Translations under genes and position numbers: made by a program | Source of the DNA: Clostridia bacterium | GTDB taxonomy: Bacteria; Bacillota; Clostridia; TANB77; CAG-508 | DNA length: 64,000 nt | Reading direction: 5' to 3' | Assembly: GCA_017517685.1 (NCBI GenBank) | Contig: JAFWYK010000010.1 | Location: 318,499 to 382,498 of the forward strand | Part shown: in pieces, positions 34,278 to 43,030 of the stretch | Position numbering within the stretch: the stretch's first letter is position 1 | Layout of the letters: each line of letters opens with the position of its first letter | The notes under the pieces: model-generated | What the model was told of the DNA's origin: nothing | The model's database searches: none | What the model saw: the letters and a program-made list of their open reading frames with translations, nothing else

Positions 34278-35144
34278 ATGAAGAAAGTATTATTAATCGG
34301 AGCAGATGGAATGCTTGGAGGAGAATTAAAAGAAAGATTAGAAAAAATATATGATGTTACAGGAACAACATTAGTTACATTAGATATTTGTGATAGAGAA
34401 GCAGTTTTAGCAAAAGCAAGAGAAGTAAAACCTTATTTTATAATTAACTGTGCTGCATATACAAATGTTGATGGATGTGAAGTTAACACAGATTTAGCAA
34501 TGGCAGTAAATGGAACAGCAGTTGCTAATATTGCTGAAGCAGCAAGAGAAAACGATGCAACATTCATTCATATTAGTACAGATTATGTATTTCCAGGAAA
34601 CTTACCTGTGGATCAAATATACACAGAAGATATGGAGCCAGCTCCAGTTAGTGCATATGGTAGAACCAAATTAGTTGGAGAAGAAAATGCTGCCAAAGCA
34701 GGAAAATATTACATATTAAGAACAGCATGGCTTTATGGTTTAGGTGGAAAAAACTTTGTAAAAACAATGCTAAGATTATCTCAAGATAGAGATGAATTAA
34801 CAGTTGTTGACGATCAACATGGAAGTCCAACATCTACAACAACATTATGCAAAATTATAGAAGCTATAATGGAAAAAGAACCAGAATATGGTGTATATCA
34901 TTCAACAAATGAAGGATTTACAACATGGTGCAAGTTTACAAGAAAAATTTTTGAACTTGCTGGTATATCAACAAATGTTAAAGCTATCACATCAAAAGAA
35001 TACAAAGAAATGTATCCACAATCAAGTGATAGACCTTCAAATAGTAAATTATCAAAAGAAAAATTAAAAGCAGCTGGAATAGTTCCAGTACAATGGGAAG
35101 TAGCTTTAGAAGAATACTTAAAAGAAGAACTTAAAGAAAATTAA
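34278..35144 (+). CDS. rfbD: dTDP-4-dehydrorhamnose reductase
   Basis: The 288-residue short-chain reductase catalyses the last step of dTDP-L-rhamnose synthesis. The Rossmann motif is GADGMLGGEL and the catalytic Tyr-x-x-x-Lys is YGRTKLVGE. ISTDYVFPG precedes it, and a substrate-binding DDQHGSPTSTTTL follows. The RBS is a loosely spaced AAGGGAAAGG. It opens the dTDP-rhamnose set; gene order here is D, A, C, B. Confidence 0.95.
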   Translation: MKKVLLIGADGMLGGELKERLEKIYDVTGTTLVTLDICDREAVLAKAREVKPYFIINCAAYTNVDGCEVNTDLAMAVNGTAVANIAEAARENDATFIHISTDYVFPGNLPVDQIYTEDMEPAPVSAYGRTKLVGEENAAKAGKYYILRTAWLYGLGGKNFVKTMLRLSQDRDELTVVDDQHGSPTSTTTLCKIIEAIMEKEPEYGVYHSTNEGFTTWCKFTRKIFELAGISTNVKAITSKEYKEMYPQSSDRPSNSKLSKEKLKAAGIVPVQWEVALEEYLKEELKEN

Positions 35145-35184
35145 TAGATAGAAGATTAAATTATTTTAGGAGGAACCTTTAGAG

Positions 35185-36102
35185 ATGAAAGGAATTATTT
35201 TAGCAGGTGGTAGTGCCACAAGATTATACCCAATAACATTAGCTGTTTCAAAACAAATGTTACCAGTGTATGATAAACCAATGATTTATTATCCACTTTC
35301 AACATTAATGATGGCTGGAATTAAAGAAGTATTAATTATTTCTACACCAGTTCATTTGCCAGCTTTTCAAAGTTTATTAGGTGATGGATCAAGATTCGGA
35401 ATGAAATTCGAATACAAAATTCAAGAAAAACCAGTAGGACTTGCTGATGCATTTATTCTTGGAGAAGAATTTATCGGTGATGATAATGTAGCTTTAATTT
35501 TAGGTGATAACATGATCTATGGATCAAGAGTTGAAAGAGTTTTAAAAGCAGCTAGTCACTTAAAAGAGGGTGGAATCATATTTGGTTACCAAGTAGCAGA
35601 TCCAACATCATATGGTGTTGTTGAAATAGACTCAAAAGGAAAAGCGTTATCAATTGAAGAAAAACCAGAAAATCCAAAATCACATTTTGCAGTACCTGGA
35701 ATTTACTTCTATGATAATGAAGTTGTAAAAATTGCAAAAAGTATTAAACCATCTCCAAGAGGAGAATTAGAAATTACAGATGTTAACAGAATTTATATGG
35801 AAAATGGTAAATTACAAGTTATTCCTTTAGGAAAAGGATATGCTTGGTTTGATACAGGTTCTGCTGATAGATTAGCTGATGCTTCAGATTATGTTAAAGC
35901 TATCGAATTAAGACAAGGTGTACAAATTGCTTGCTTAGAAGAAATTGCTTACAAAAATGAATGGATCACTAAAGAACAATTATTAGTTGAAGCTGATAAA
36001 TATAAGAAAACAGAATATGGTAAATACTTAAAAAGAGTTGCAGAGACAGACTTTAAACAATATAAAGAAATTTATGAAAGTGATTTATTTAACGCAAATT
36101 AA
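35185..36102 (+). CDS. rfbA: Glucose-1-phosphate thymidylyltransferase
   Basis: The 305-residue nucleotidyltransferase makes dTDP-glucose, the entry step of the rhamnose pathway. The N-terminal [11 protein letters not shown] loop, [20 protein letters not shown] and [13 protein letters not shown] are hallmark segments. RBS AGGAGG precedes the ATG. It follows rfbD by 40 bases and belongs to the same transcript. Confidence 0.96.
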   Translation: MKGIILAGGSATRLYPITLAVSKQMLPVYDKPMIYYPLSTLMMAGIKEVLIISTPVHLPAFQSLLGDGSRFGMKFEYKIQEKPVGLADAFILGEEFIGDDNVALILGDNMIYGSRVERVLKAASHLKEGGIIFGYQVADPTSYGVVEIDSKGKALSIEEKPENPKSHFAVPGIYFYDNEVVKIAKSIKPSPRGELEITDVNRIYMENGKLQVIPLGKGYAWFDTGSADRLADASDYVKAIELRQGVQIACLEEIAYKNEWITKEQLLVEADKYKKTEYGKYLKRVAETDFKQYKEIYESDLFNAN

Positions 36103-36123
36103 TCGAATATAAAAATAAAGTAA

Positions 36124-36160
36124 ATTGAGCTGTAAATGAAAATAGATTTTACAGCTCAAT
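36124..36160 (+). repeat. Perfect 13-bp inverted repeat between rfbA and rfbC
   Basis: ATTGAGCTGTAAA (36124-36136) and TTTACAGCTCAAT (36148-36160) are exact reverse complements around an 11-base loop. No T-run follows, so it is not a standard terminator. It could stabilise the upstream mRNA, act as a processing site or weak terminator, or bind a regulator upstream of the rfbC promoter. Confidence 0.75.
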
Positions 36161-36176
36161 TACTGTAAAAAGATAC

Positions 36177-36205
36177 TTGAAAAATATGTATTTTTTTGAT
36201 ATAAA
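36177..36205 (+). promoter_or_regulatory. Internal promoter of rfbC-rfbB
   Basis: TTGAAA (36177-36182), 17 bases, TATAAA (36200-36205) with TGA extended -10, in the 153-base gap before rfbC. Confidence 0.6.
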
Positions 36206-36255
36206 AATGTATGTAGTAAAGATTATTAAATTATTAAGTTGAAAGGAAGAATAAA

Positions 36256-36840
36256 ATGGGTAAATTTACAAGAGTTGACACTTCAATAAAAGGTGTTTAT
36301 GTTATTGAACCAACAGTATTCGGAGATAACAGAGGATACTTTATGGAGACATACAGCAAAAAGGATTTTGAAGATATTGGAATAACAAATGAATTTGTTC
36401 AAGATAATCAATCAAAATCAAAACAAGGTGTATTAAGAGGATTACATTTCCAAAAAGAAAATACACAAGCAAAACTTGTAAGATGTATAAAAGGAGAAGT
36501 ATTCGACGTTGCAGTTGATTTAAGACCTGGAAGCGAAACATATGGAAAATGGGAAGGAGTAATTCTTTCTGAAGAAAATAAAAAGATGTTTATGATTCCT
36601 AGAGGATTTGCTCATGGATTCTTAGTATTATCAGAAGAAGCAGAATTTGCATATAAATGTGATGATGTATATAATCATGCTGGCGAAGGCGGATTAAAAT
36701 GGGATGATGAAGAAGTTGGTATAGTATGGCCAGAGATTCCAGGAATGACAAAAGAAGATTATTTAACATCTGAAAAAGATGGAAAATGGCCAAGCTTAGC
36801 TGAATTAAGAAATACAGATTTATTTCAAAATTTAAAATAA
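36256..36840 (+). CDS. rfbC: dTDP-4-dehydrorhamnose 3,5-epimerase
   Basis: The 194-residue cupin epimerase catalyses the third step to dTDP-L-rhamnose. DNRGYFMETY, the catalytic-histidine segment GVLRGLHFQ, DVAVDLRPGSETYGKW and PRGFAHGFLVL are all present. RBS GAAAGGAAG precedes the ATG. It has its own promoter, which separates it from rfbDA. Confidence 0.95.
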   Translation: MGKFTRVDTSIKGVYVIEPTVFGDNRGYFMETYSKKDFEDIGITNEFVQDNQSKSKQGVLRGLHFQKENTQAKLVRCIKGEVFDVAVDLRPGSETYGKWEGVILSEENKKMFMIPRGFAHGFLVLSEEAEFAYKCDDVYNHAGEGGLKWDDEEVGIVWPEIPGMTKEDYLTSEKDGKWPSLAELRNTDLFQNLK

Positions 36841-36858
36841 AAAGGGGAAATTTTTAAG

Positions 36859-37830
36859 ATGAAAAATATATTAGTAACAGGTGCAGCAGGATTTATCGGA
36901 GCAAATTTTGCTGAATTAATGGTAAAAAAATATGAAGGAAAATACAATATAGTTGTATTTGATAAATTAACATATGCTGGAAATATTCATAACTTAGATG
37001 CAATAAAAGATAAAATTACATTTGTTCAAGGAGATATTTGTGATTTTGATTTTGTTATGGATACATATAAAAAATATGATATTGATGCTGTAGTTCACTT
37101 CGCAGCTGAATCACATGTTGATAATAGTATTAAAAATCCATTCGTATTTACACAAACAAACGTAATTGGAACACATACATTATTAGAAGCAGCTAAACAA
37201 TTCTGGGGAGAAGGAAGCGAAAATAAATTTATTCATGTTTCAACAGATGAAGTTTATGGAACATTAGGAGAAGAAGGATATTTTACAGAAACATCTCCAA
37301 TTCAACCAAACAGCCCATATTCAGCATCTAAAGCATCATCAGATTTAATTGCTTTAGCATATTGTGAAACATATAAAATGAATGTAACAGTAACAAATTG
37401 TTCAAATAACTATGGACCATATCAACATCATGAAAAATTAATACCACATATGATTTCAAAAGCATTAAAAGATGAACAATTACCAGTTTATGGACAAGGA
37501 TTAAATATTAGAGACTGGTTATTTGTTGAAGATCACTGTGAAGCTATTGATATTGTATTACATAAAGGAAGAAAAGGTGAAAGATACAATATTGGTGGAC
37601 ACAATGAAAAAAGAAACATTGAAATTGTTAAATTAATTCTTGAAAGATTAGGAAAACCAGAATCATTAATTTCATATGTTGAAGATAGAAAAGGACATGA
37701 CTATAGATATGCTATTGATCCAACAAAATTAAAAGAAGAATTTGGTTGGGAACCAAAAACAATGTTTAAAGATGGTATAGTAAAAACTATTGATTGGTAC
37801 TTAGCTCATCCAGAATATTTAATGAAATAA
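36859..37830 (+). CDS. rfbB: dTDP-glucose 4,6-dehydratase
   Basis: The 323-residue extended short-chain dehydrogenase has the NAD motif GAAGFIGANF, HVSTDEVYG with the catalytic Asp-Glu pair, and YSASKASSDL as the Tyr-x-x-x-Lys. It converts dTDP-glucose to the 4-keto-6-deoxy intermediate. RBS AAAGGGG precedes the ATG. The gene follows rfbC by 18 bases and is closed by a terminator. Confidence 0.96.
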   Translation: MKNILVTGAAGFIGANFAELMVKKYEGKYNIVVFDKLTYAGNIHNLDAIKDKITFVQGDICDFDFVMDTYKKYDIDAVVHFAAESHVDNSIKNPFVFTQTNVIGTHTLLEAAKQFWGEGSENKFIHVSTDEVYGTLGEEGYFTETSPIQPNSPYSASKASSDLIALAYCETYKMNVTVTNCSNNYGPYQHHEKLIPHMISKALKDEQLPVYGQGLNIRDWLFVEDHCEAIDIVLHKGRKGERYNIGGHNEKRNIEIVKLILERLGKPESLISYVEDRKGHDYRYAIDPTKLKEEFGWEPKTMFKDGIVKTIDWYLAHPEYLMK

Positions 37831-37844
37831 TTATAATATAATAA

Positions 37845-37879
37845 GCACTTTGCTTGTATGAGCAGAGTGTTTTATTTTT
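37845..37879 (+). terminator. Terminator of rfbB
   Basis: GCACTTTGCT (37845-37854) pairs with AGCAGAGTGT (37861-37870), including G-T pairs, followed by TTTATTTTT. Confidence 0.78.
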
Positions 37880-37900
37880 GTGAAAATGGTATAAAATTTA

Positions 37901-37929
37901 TTGAAAAAAATACTATATAATGATAGAAT
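37901..37929 (+). promoter_or_regulatory. Promoter of the GT-C-like gene and galE
   Basis: TTGAAA (37901-37906), 17 bases, TAGAAT (37924-37929) with TGA extended -10. Confidence 0.5.
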
Positions 37930-37961
37930 TTGAAGGTAAATACATAAGAAAGGTTTAGGAG

Positions 37962-40055
37962 ATGATAAAAACAATATTATTAACAGGATTATGGCTTGTA
38001 ATAGTTCCAATAATATTGGGACTTGGAATATTAAAGTTTAATAAGAAAGGTAATAAGAGTGTATTTTTAGCTTGGATAATTGGATTATTAGTTTCTTTTC
38101 TAGTTTTTGAGCTATGTTCAACACCACTTATATTTGCAGGGAAATCATTTACAACATTAAAAGATTATTGGTTTATAATTGTTTTGACTCTTACTGCACT
38201 TTCTATTATTTTTAATGCAAAAAATATAAAAGATATTGCTAAAAAGAATTGGGAAGAGATTAAGGAGTTTCCCATTATATTAACAATACTTGTAGTACTT
38301 GTAGTTGGGGCTCAATGCTATGTCGGTTATACATATATGTATGAGGATTATGACGATTCGAATTTCGTTGCGAAAGCAGTTATTACAAGTGATACTGATA
38401 CGATGTTTGTTTATAATGATATAGGGATTGAGTACACTGGATATCCTGATAGGCAAGTTTTATCACCATTTCCAGTATTTACGGCTAATATTGCAAATTT
38501 AGTTGGAATACATCCAACTATTATGGCACATACTATATTTCCAGTAGTATTTTTGTTATTAGCGTATAATGTATATTATTTGTTGGGTAACGCAGTATTT
38601 AAGCATGATAAAAGTAAGACAATGCTATTTTTATTGTTTATTGCGCTGGTATATTCTTTTGGAGATGTTACAAGATATGCTGCATCTAGTAGAATACTAT
38701 TTAGACCTTGGCAAGGAAAATCTATATTAGCAAGTATAATAATTCCTTTTATAATATATGTTTTTATAGAGCATGTAGGAAAAGAAGATGATAAATTTGC
38801 GTGGTTAGTTCTTTTAATTACAATGGCAGGATCAATCCTTTTATCTACAATGGGAGTAATGCTTCCAGCTATTGTTTTGACAATACTAACAATGTTATTT
38901 ACAATAAAAGATTCTACATTTGGATATTTATATAAGTATTTAATATGTGTAGTTCCAAATTTAGTTTATGCATTTGCGTATTTGTCTTTGAAAGAAGATT
39001 TTGTGATTGCAGAAAATATGAAAAATGCAATTTATCTTGCTTATTTTATAATTATAGCTGTATTTTTCATAATTAGAAAATTTAGATTTAATTTAGTATT
39101 TAAAGTGATAACAAGTTGTATAATTGTTGCATTTTGTGCTTTTTCATTATGGTCATTTTTAACATTTATTAATCCAAAAGATACAAGTATAGGTGTTAAT
39201 ATAGATGGCGAAAAGTATGAGGAATTTGTTGAGAATGTAGGTAAACAATCGAATATATTTGTAGTAACTGACGGCTATAATAAATTTAATGGAACTGGTG
39301 GTTATACAGAGCTTGGATTATTTGCAATACTATTTATAACAATGGTATATTTTAAAAAAGAGCATCCAGATGTTGCTGTTGCATTAGGAATTTTTTCAGT
39401 CATAACATTATGCTTACCATTCAATTTTTATTTGAGTAAAATAATTATAAAAGTAATTGGTGGAGAAGTTTATTGGAGAATGTTTTGGCTTGTGCCAACA
39501 ACAATTGTTATGCCAATTGCATTTACAGAGTTAGTATCTTTAGTTAATAAAAATGTTGAAAAGATAATAATAGCATTAATGATTTGTGGCATTGTAATTA
39601 TGTCAGGAAAATGGATTTATACTGAGGATAATTTTAAAGTTGTGTCAAATAAATATAAAATACCAGACTGCTTACTAGAGGTAATTCTTGCAGCATCAAA
39701 TGATGATGAAGAATATAAAAAATTAGCGGGGCCATTAGAATCTTTGGTATATACAAGACAAGTTGATGGTAATATTTTACTTGCATCTGGAAGAAGTTTT
39801 AATGATAATTATGGAAAGGGTTCTTTAATAACAAATATTAAAGAAGGTAAAGTTAATAAAATTTGTGCTCAAGCTGAAAAACTTAAAGTAAATTATGTTA
39901 TAATGAGTACGAACGCAATTAATGAAGGAATTGGTGTGTTAAACGAAAGATTAGAAGATTATGATGGTGTAGAAATTCTTTGTAAAAATGATCTTTATAC
40001 ACTTTATAAACTTGAGTTAGAAGAAGAGACAGAATTAGAAGGAGTAAAAAAATAA
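37962..40055 (+). CDS. Large polytopic membrane protein, GT-C-like (DUF6077-like)
   Basis: The 697-residue protein has about 14 predicted membrane helices, a first external loop rich in acidic residues (YMYEDYDDSNFVAKAV, near 130-145) and a C-terminal soluble domain of about 120 residues. An acidic Asp/Glu pair in the first external loop plus many helices is the layout of GT-C enzymes that use polyprenyl-phosphate sugars as donors. I associate it from memory with DUF6077, which is tentative. The stop shares one base with the galE start (TAATG), so the two are translationally coupled. Likely a glycan side-chain transferase acting outside the membrane. Confidence 0.65.
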   Translation: MIKTILLTGLWLVIVPIILGLGILKFNKKGNKSVFLAWIIGLLVSFLVFELCSTPLIFAGKSFTTLKDYWFIIVLTLTALSIIFNAKNIKDIAKKNWEEIKEFPIILTILVVLVVGAQCYVGYTYMYEDYDDSNFVAKAVITSDTDTMFVYNDIGIEYTGYPDRQVLSPFPVFTANIANLVGIHPTIMAHTIFPVVFLLLAYNVYYLLGNAVFKHDKSKTMLFLLFIALVYSFGDVTRYAASSRILFRPWQGKSILASIIIPFIIYVFIEHVGKEDDKFAWLVLLITMAGSILLSTMGVMLPAIVLTILTMLFTIKDSTFGYLYKYLICVVPNLVYAFAYLSLKEDFVIAENMKNAIYLAYFIIIAVFFIIRKFRFNLVFKVITSCIIVAFCAFSLWSFLTFINPKDTSIGVNIDGEKYEEFVENVGKQSNIFVVTDGYNKFNGTGGYTELGLFAILFITMVYFKKEHPDVAVALGIFSVITLCLPFNFYLSKIIIKVIGGEVYWRMFWLVPTTIVMPIAFTELVSLVNKNVEKIIIALMICGIVIMSGKWIYTEDNFKVVSNKYKIPDCLLEVILAASNDDEEYKKLAGPLESLVYTRQVDGNILLASGRSFNDNYGKGSLITNIKEGKVNKICAQAEKLKVNYVIMSTNAINEGIGVLNERLEDYDGVEILCKNDLYTLYKLELEEETELEGVKK

Positions 40056-41050
40056 TGAAAGTATTAGTAACAGGAGGACTAGGATTTATAGGTTCTCATA
40101 CAGTAGTTGAATTATTAGAGGAGAATAACGATGTTATCATAGTTGATAATCTTTATAATAGTAAAATTGAAGTATTAGGGAAATTAGAAACAATATCAGG
40201 AAATAGTATTAAATTCTATCAATATGATCTTTTAGATAAAGAAAAATTAGATGAAATTTTTGCTGAAAATGAAATAGATTCTGTAATACATTTTGCAGGA
40301 TATAAAGCAGTTGGTGAATCTGTAAGAGAGCCACTAATGTATTATACAAATAATTTAATTTCTACTTTAAATCTTTTAGAAGTAATGAAAAAATATAATG
40401 TTAAAAAGATTGTATTTAGTTCTTCTGCAACAGTTTATGGTGAGCAAGAATCTCCAAAATATGTAGAAACAATGAAAAGGGGAGAAACTGCAAGTCCATA
40501 TGGTACAACAAAAGCTATGATTGAAAAAATGTTAGAAGATTTATATGCTTCTGATAATTCTTGGAATATAACAATTTTAAGATATTTTAATCCTGTTGGA
40601 GCTCATAAAAGTGGATTAATTGGTGAAGAACCAAACGGTATTCCAAATAATTTAATGCCATATGTAATGAAAGTTGCAGCTGGAAAACTAGAACAATTAA
40701 GTATATTTGGAAATGATTATCCAACACCAGATGGTACTGGAGTAAGAGATTACATTCATGTTGTTGATTTGGCTAAAGGTCATGTTAAAGCACTTCAAAA
40801 TTCTCCAGATGGATTAAATGTTTATAATTTAGGTTCAGGAAAAGGAGTAAGCGTTCTAGAACTTGTAACAACTTTTGAAAGAGTAAATGAATTAAAAGTA
40901 AATTATAAAATAGTTGATAGGAGACCAGGCGATCTTCCAGAATATTATGCTGATCCTACAAAAGCATTGAAAGAATTGGATTGGAAGACAGAAAAAACTT
41001 TAGAAGACATTTGTAAAGATACATGGAATTATCAAAAAAATAATATATAG
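40055..41050 (+). CDS. galE: UDP-glucose 4-epimerase
   Basis: The 331-residue epimerase interconverts UDP-glucose and UDP-galactose (or the N-acetyl forms). The NAD motif is GGLGFIGSHT; FSSSATVYG and YGTTKAMIE contain the catalytic Ser and Tyr-x-x-x-Lys. RYFNPVGAH and DYPTPDGTGVRDYIHV are family hallmarks. It is coupled to the upstream GT-C-like gene and followed by a terminator, and supplies galactose units to the glycan. Confidence 0.95.
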   Translation: MKVLVTGGLGFIGSHTVVELLEENNDVIIVDNLYNSKIEVLGKLETISGNSIKFYQYDLLDKEKLDEIFAENEIDSVIHFAGYKAVGESVREPLMYYTNNLISTLNLLEVMKKYNVKKIVFSSSATVYGEQESPKYVETMKRGETASPYGTTKAMIEKMLEDLYASDNSWNITILRYFNPVGAHKSGLIGEEPNGIPNNLMPYVMKVAAGKLEQLSIFGNDYPTPDGTGVRDYIHVVDLAKGHVKALQNSPDGLNVYNLGSGKGVSVLELVTTFERVNELKVNYKIVDRRPGDLPEYYADPTKALKELDWKTEKTLEDICKDTWNYQKNNI

Positions 41051-41058
41051 ATTTTAAA

Positions 41059-41090
41059 GGGATAAATTGAAAAAATTTATCTCTTTTTTT
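41059..41090 (+). terminator. Terminator of galE
   Basis: GGGATAAATT (41059-41068) pairs with AATTTATCTC (41074-41083), then seven T. Confidence 0.88.
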
Positions 41091-41149
41091 ATACCCGAAA
41101 AGTATTGAAAAATAGCCAAAAAAATTCACGAAATAAACACACAAAAGTG

Positions 41150-41178
41150 TTGATATAAAAGCTGCTTAATGATATAAT
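41150..41178 (+). promoter_or_regulatory. Promoter of the ABC exporter/glycosyltransferase operon
   Basis: TTGATA (41150-41155), 17 bases, TATAAT (41173-41178) with TGA extended -10. Transcription would start near 41185, so the upstream ATG at 41182 cannot be used and the start at 41215 is right. Confidence 0.82.
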
Positions 41179-41214
41179 TACATGGAAAATTATTGGGTAA
41201 AAAAGGAAGAAAAA

Positions 41215-42003
41215 ATGGAATTTATTAAGACACTTTTTAAGAATAGAAAAATGGTTATGAAATTAGGAAAAAATGATTTCAGAAATCGTTTTGCTAATAC
41301 AAGTTTAGGAACAATTTGGGGGTTTGCACAACCATTTGTGTTTATGCTAACTTACGTAATTGTATTTCAATATATATTAAAAACAGGTAGTAGTGGAAAC
41401 TACCCATATGTAGTTTGGTTTTTACCAGGTATGTCAATGTGGATGTTCTGCAGTGATGCAATACTAACAGCAAGTAATTCTATAAGAAATTATAGTTACT
41501 TAGTAAAAAAAGTTGTATTTCCTGTAGACATTATTCCAATAATATCACTAGCATCATCAAGTTTTATAGGAATATTCTTGATTTGTATTGCAATAGTGGT
41601 AGGGTCAATATTTGGATATATACCAAACTTTTTAACTGTAATATACATTGTATTTTGTGCATTTGCATTTATTATTGCATTAACAAGATTTACATCAGCT
41701 TTAACAACTGTTGTACCAGACTTTGCACAATTACTTAATATATTAATGCAATTGTTTATGTGGTTTACACCAATAATCTGGAACTTAGATATGCTTTCAG
41801 AATCATGGGTAAAATTCTTTAAAGCATTTCCATTTACGTATTTAGTTGAAGGATACAGACAAGCATTTATGGCTAACTCAACAATAATTACAGATTCAAA
41901 TGGAATGTATACAATTATTTTCTGGGCAATTACATTAATAATGTTTGTTTGGGGTAATGCAGTATTTAAGAAAACAAAGAAAGATTTTGCAGACGTATTA
42001 TAA
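41215..42003 (+). CDS. Polysaccharide ABC exporter permease (Wzm/TagG type)
   Basis: The 262-residue ABC-2 permease has about six membrane helices and the family features KNDFRNRFANTSLGTIWGF near the N-terminus, FPVDIIP in the centre and the later FPFTYLVEGYRQA. It forms the channel that moves lipid-linked glycan across the membrane. The start ATG 41215 follows AAGGAAG and fits the promoter position. Its ATPase partner lies two genes downstream, separated by a glycosyltransferase. Transport substrate is inferred from the neighbouring rhamnose genes. Confidence 0.9.
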   Translation: MEFIKTLFKNRKMVMKLGKNDFRNRFANTSLGTIWGFAQPFVFMLTYVIVFQYILKTGSSGNYPYVVWFLPGMSMWMFCSDAILTASNSIRNYSYLVKKVVFPVDIIPIISLASSSFIGIFLICIAIVVGSIFGYIPNFLTVIYIVFCAFAFIIALTRFTSALTTVVPDFAQLLNILMQLFMWFTPIIWNLDMLSESWVKFFKAFPFTYLVEGYRQAFMANSTIITDSNGMYTIIFWAITLIMFVWGNAVFKKTKKDFADVL

Positions 42004-42035
42004 AAACAAAAGTATAAAGTTTGAAAGGTAAGAGT

Positions 42036-43010
42036 ATGAAAACAGTTGATATATTATTAGCAACTTATAACGGAGAGCAATTTATCACAGAGCAAATTGA
42101 GAGTATATTAAATCAAACATATAAAAATTTTAGACTATTAATATCAGATGATTGTTCAACAGATAATACAAGACAAATTATTAGTGAATATGTAAAAAAA
42201 GATAAAAGAATTATAGTATATACTCAAAAAGAAAATATTGGGGTTGTTCAAAACTTTGAGTTTTTGATGAAAAAAGTAGAAAATGAGTATTTTATGTTTT
42301 CAGATCAAGATGATATATGGAAGCCAGAAAAGATTGAAAAGACATTAAATAAAATTGAAGAAACAGGAGCAATGCTTGTTTATTCTGATTTAGAAGTTGT
42401 TGATTCTGATCTTAATATTACATATGAATCATATTGGAAATTAAAAGGTATTTATCAAAAAATAAAAAAATATAATAGTTTTGAAAGTTTATATTTAAAT
42501 AATTTTGTTACAGGATGTACAGTAATTGCAAGGAAAGAATTAATAGAAAAAGCATTACCACTTCCAAAAACAAGTAAATATGTTCTTCATGATTATTGGA
42601 TTTCTTTAATAGCAAGCCAAAATGGAAAAATTGAATATATTGAAGAAGCACTTATAAAATATAGACAACATAAAAATAATAAAGTTGGATCAAAGAAAAG
42701 ATCTGATACAATAAATTCTTTTAAAGAAATGAGAGATTTATTTATAGATGTTAAGAAACAACATTTCAATGTTTTTATAGCAAATGAAAATTGTTTTAAA
42801 GATGAAGAAATAAGAAAGTTAAATAGAAAATCTTTAGAATATTTTGAAAGATTAGAAAAAACAAAATTTATTAATTTAAAAGGTTGGGGATTATTCTTTA
42901 AACTTTATAAGTATGAAGAATTTAATTACAAGATGCAAAACTTTTTGATATTAAATATTCCATGCATAACAGCTATGTTATTTAAGATTAAAAAGATGAT
43001 TAGTAAATAA
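42036..43010 (+). CDS. GT2 glycosyltransferase (rhamnosyltransferase-like)
   Basis: The 324-residue GT-A enzyme has the N-terminal nucleotide-sugar fold (ILLATYNGEQFITEQIES, DDCSTDNT) and the metal-binding FSDQDDIW. The SDQDD motif and length are shared with the GT2 protein at 58079-58987 and with dTDP-rhamnosyltransferases such as RfbF/RgpB-like proteins; sugar specificity is inferred. The ATG at 42036 is preferred over the in-frame TTG at 42021 because GAAAGGTAAG lies just upstream. It sits between the exporter permease and ATPase genes. Confidence 0.85.
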   Translation: MKTVDILLATYNGEQFITEQIESILNQTYKNFRLLISDDCSTDNTRQIISEYVKKDKRIIVYTQKENIGVVQNFEFLMKKVENEYFMFSDQDDIWKPEKIEKTLNKIEETGAMLVYSDLEVVDSDLNITYESYWKLKGIYQKIKKYNSFESLYLNNFVTGCTVIARKELIEKALPLPKTSKYVLHDYWISLIASQNGKIEYIEEALIKYRQHKNNKVGSKKRSDTINSFKEMRDLFIDVKKQHFNVFIANENCFKDEEIRKLNRKSLEYFERLEKTKFINLKGWGLFFKLYKYEEFNYKMQNFLILNIPCITAMLFKIKKMISK

Positions 43011-43030
43011 AAAGAAAAAGAGGAAAAATA

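Noticed and set aside
41182..41214. ATG at 41182 as the start of the exporter permease
   Set aside because: The promoter's predicted +1 (about 41185) is downstream of it and it has no RBS; ATG 41215 has AAGGAAG.
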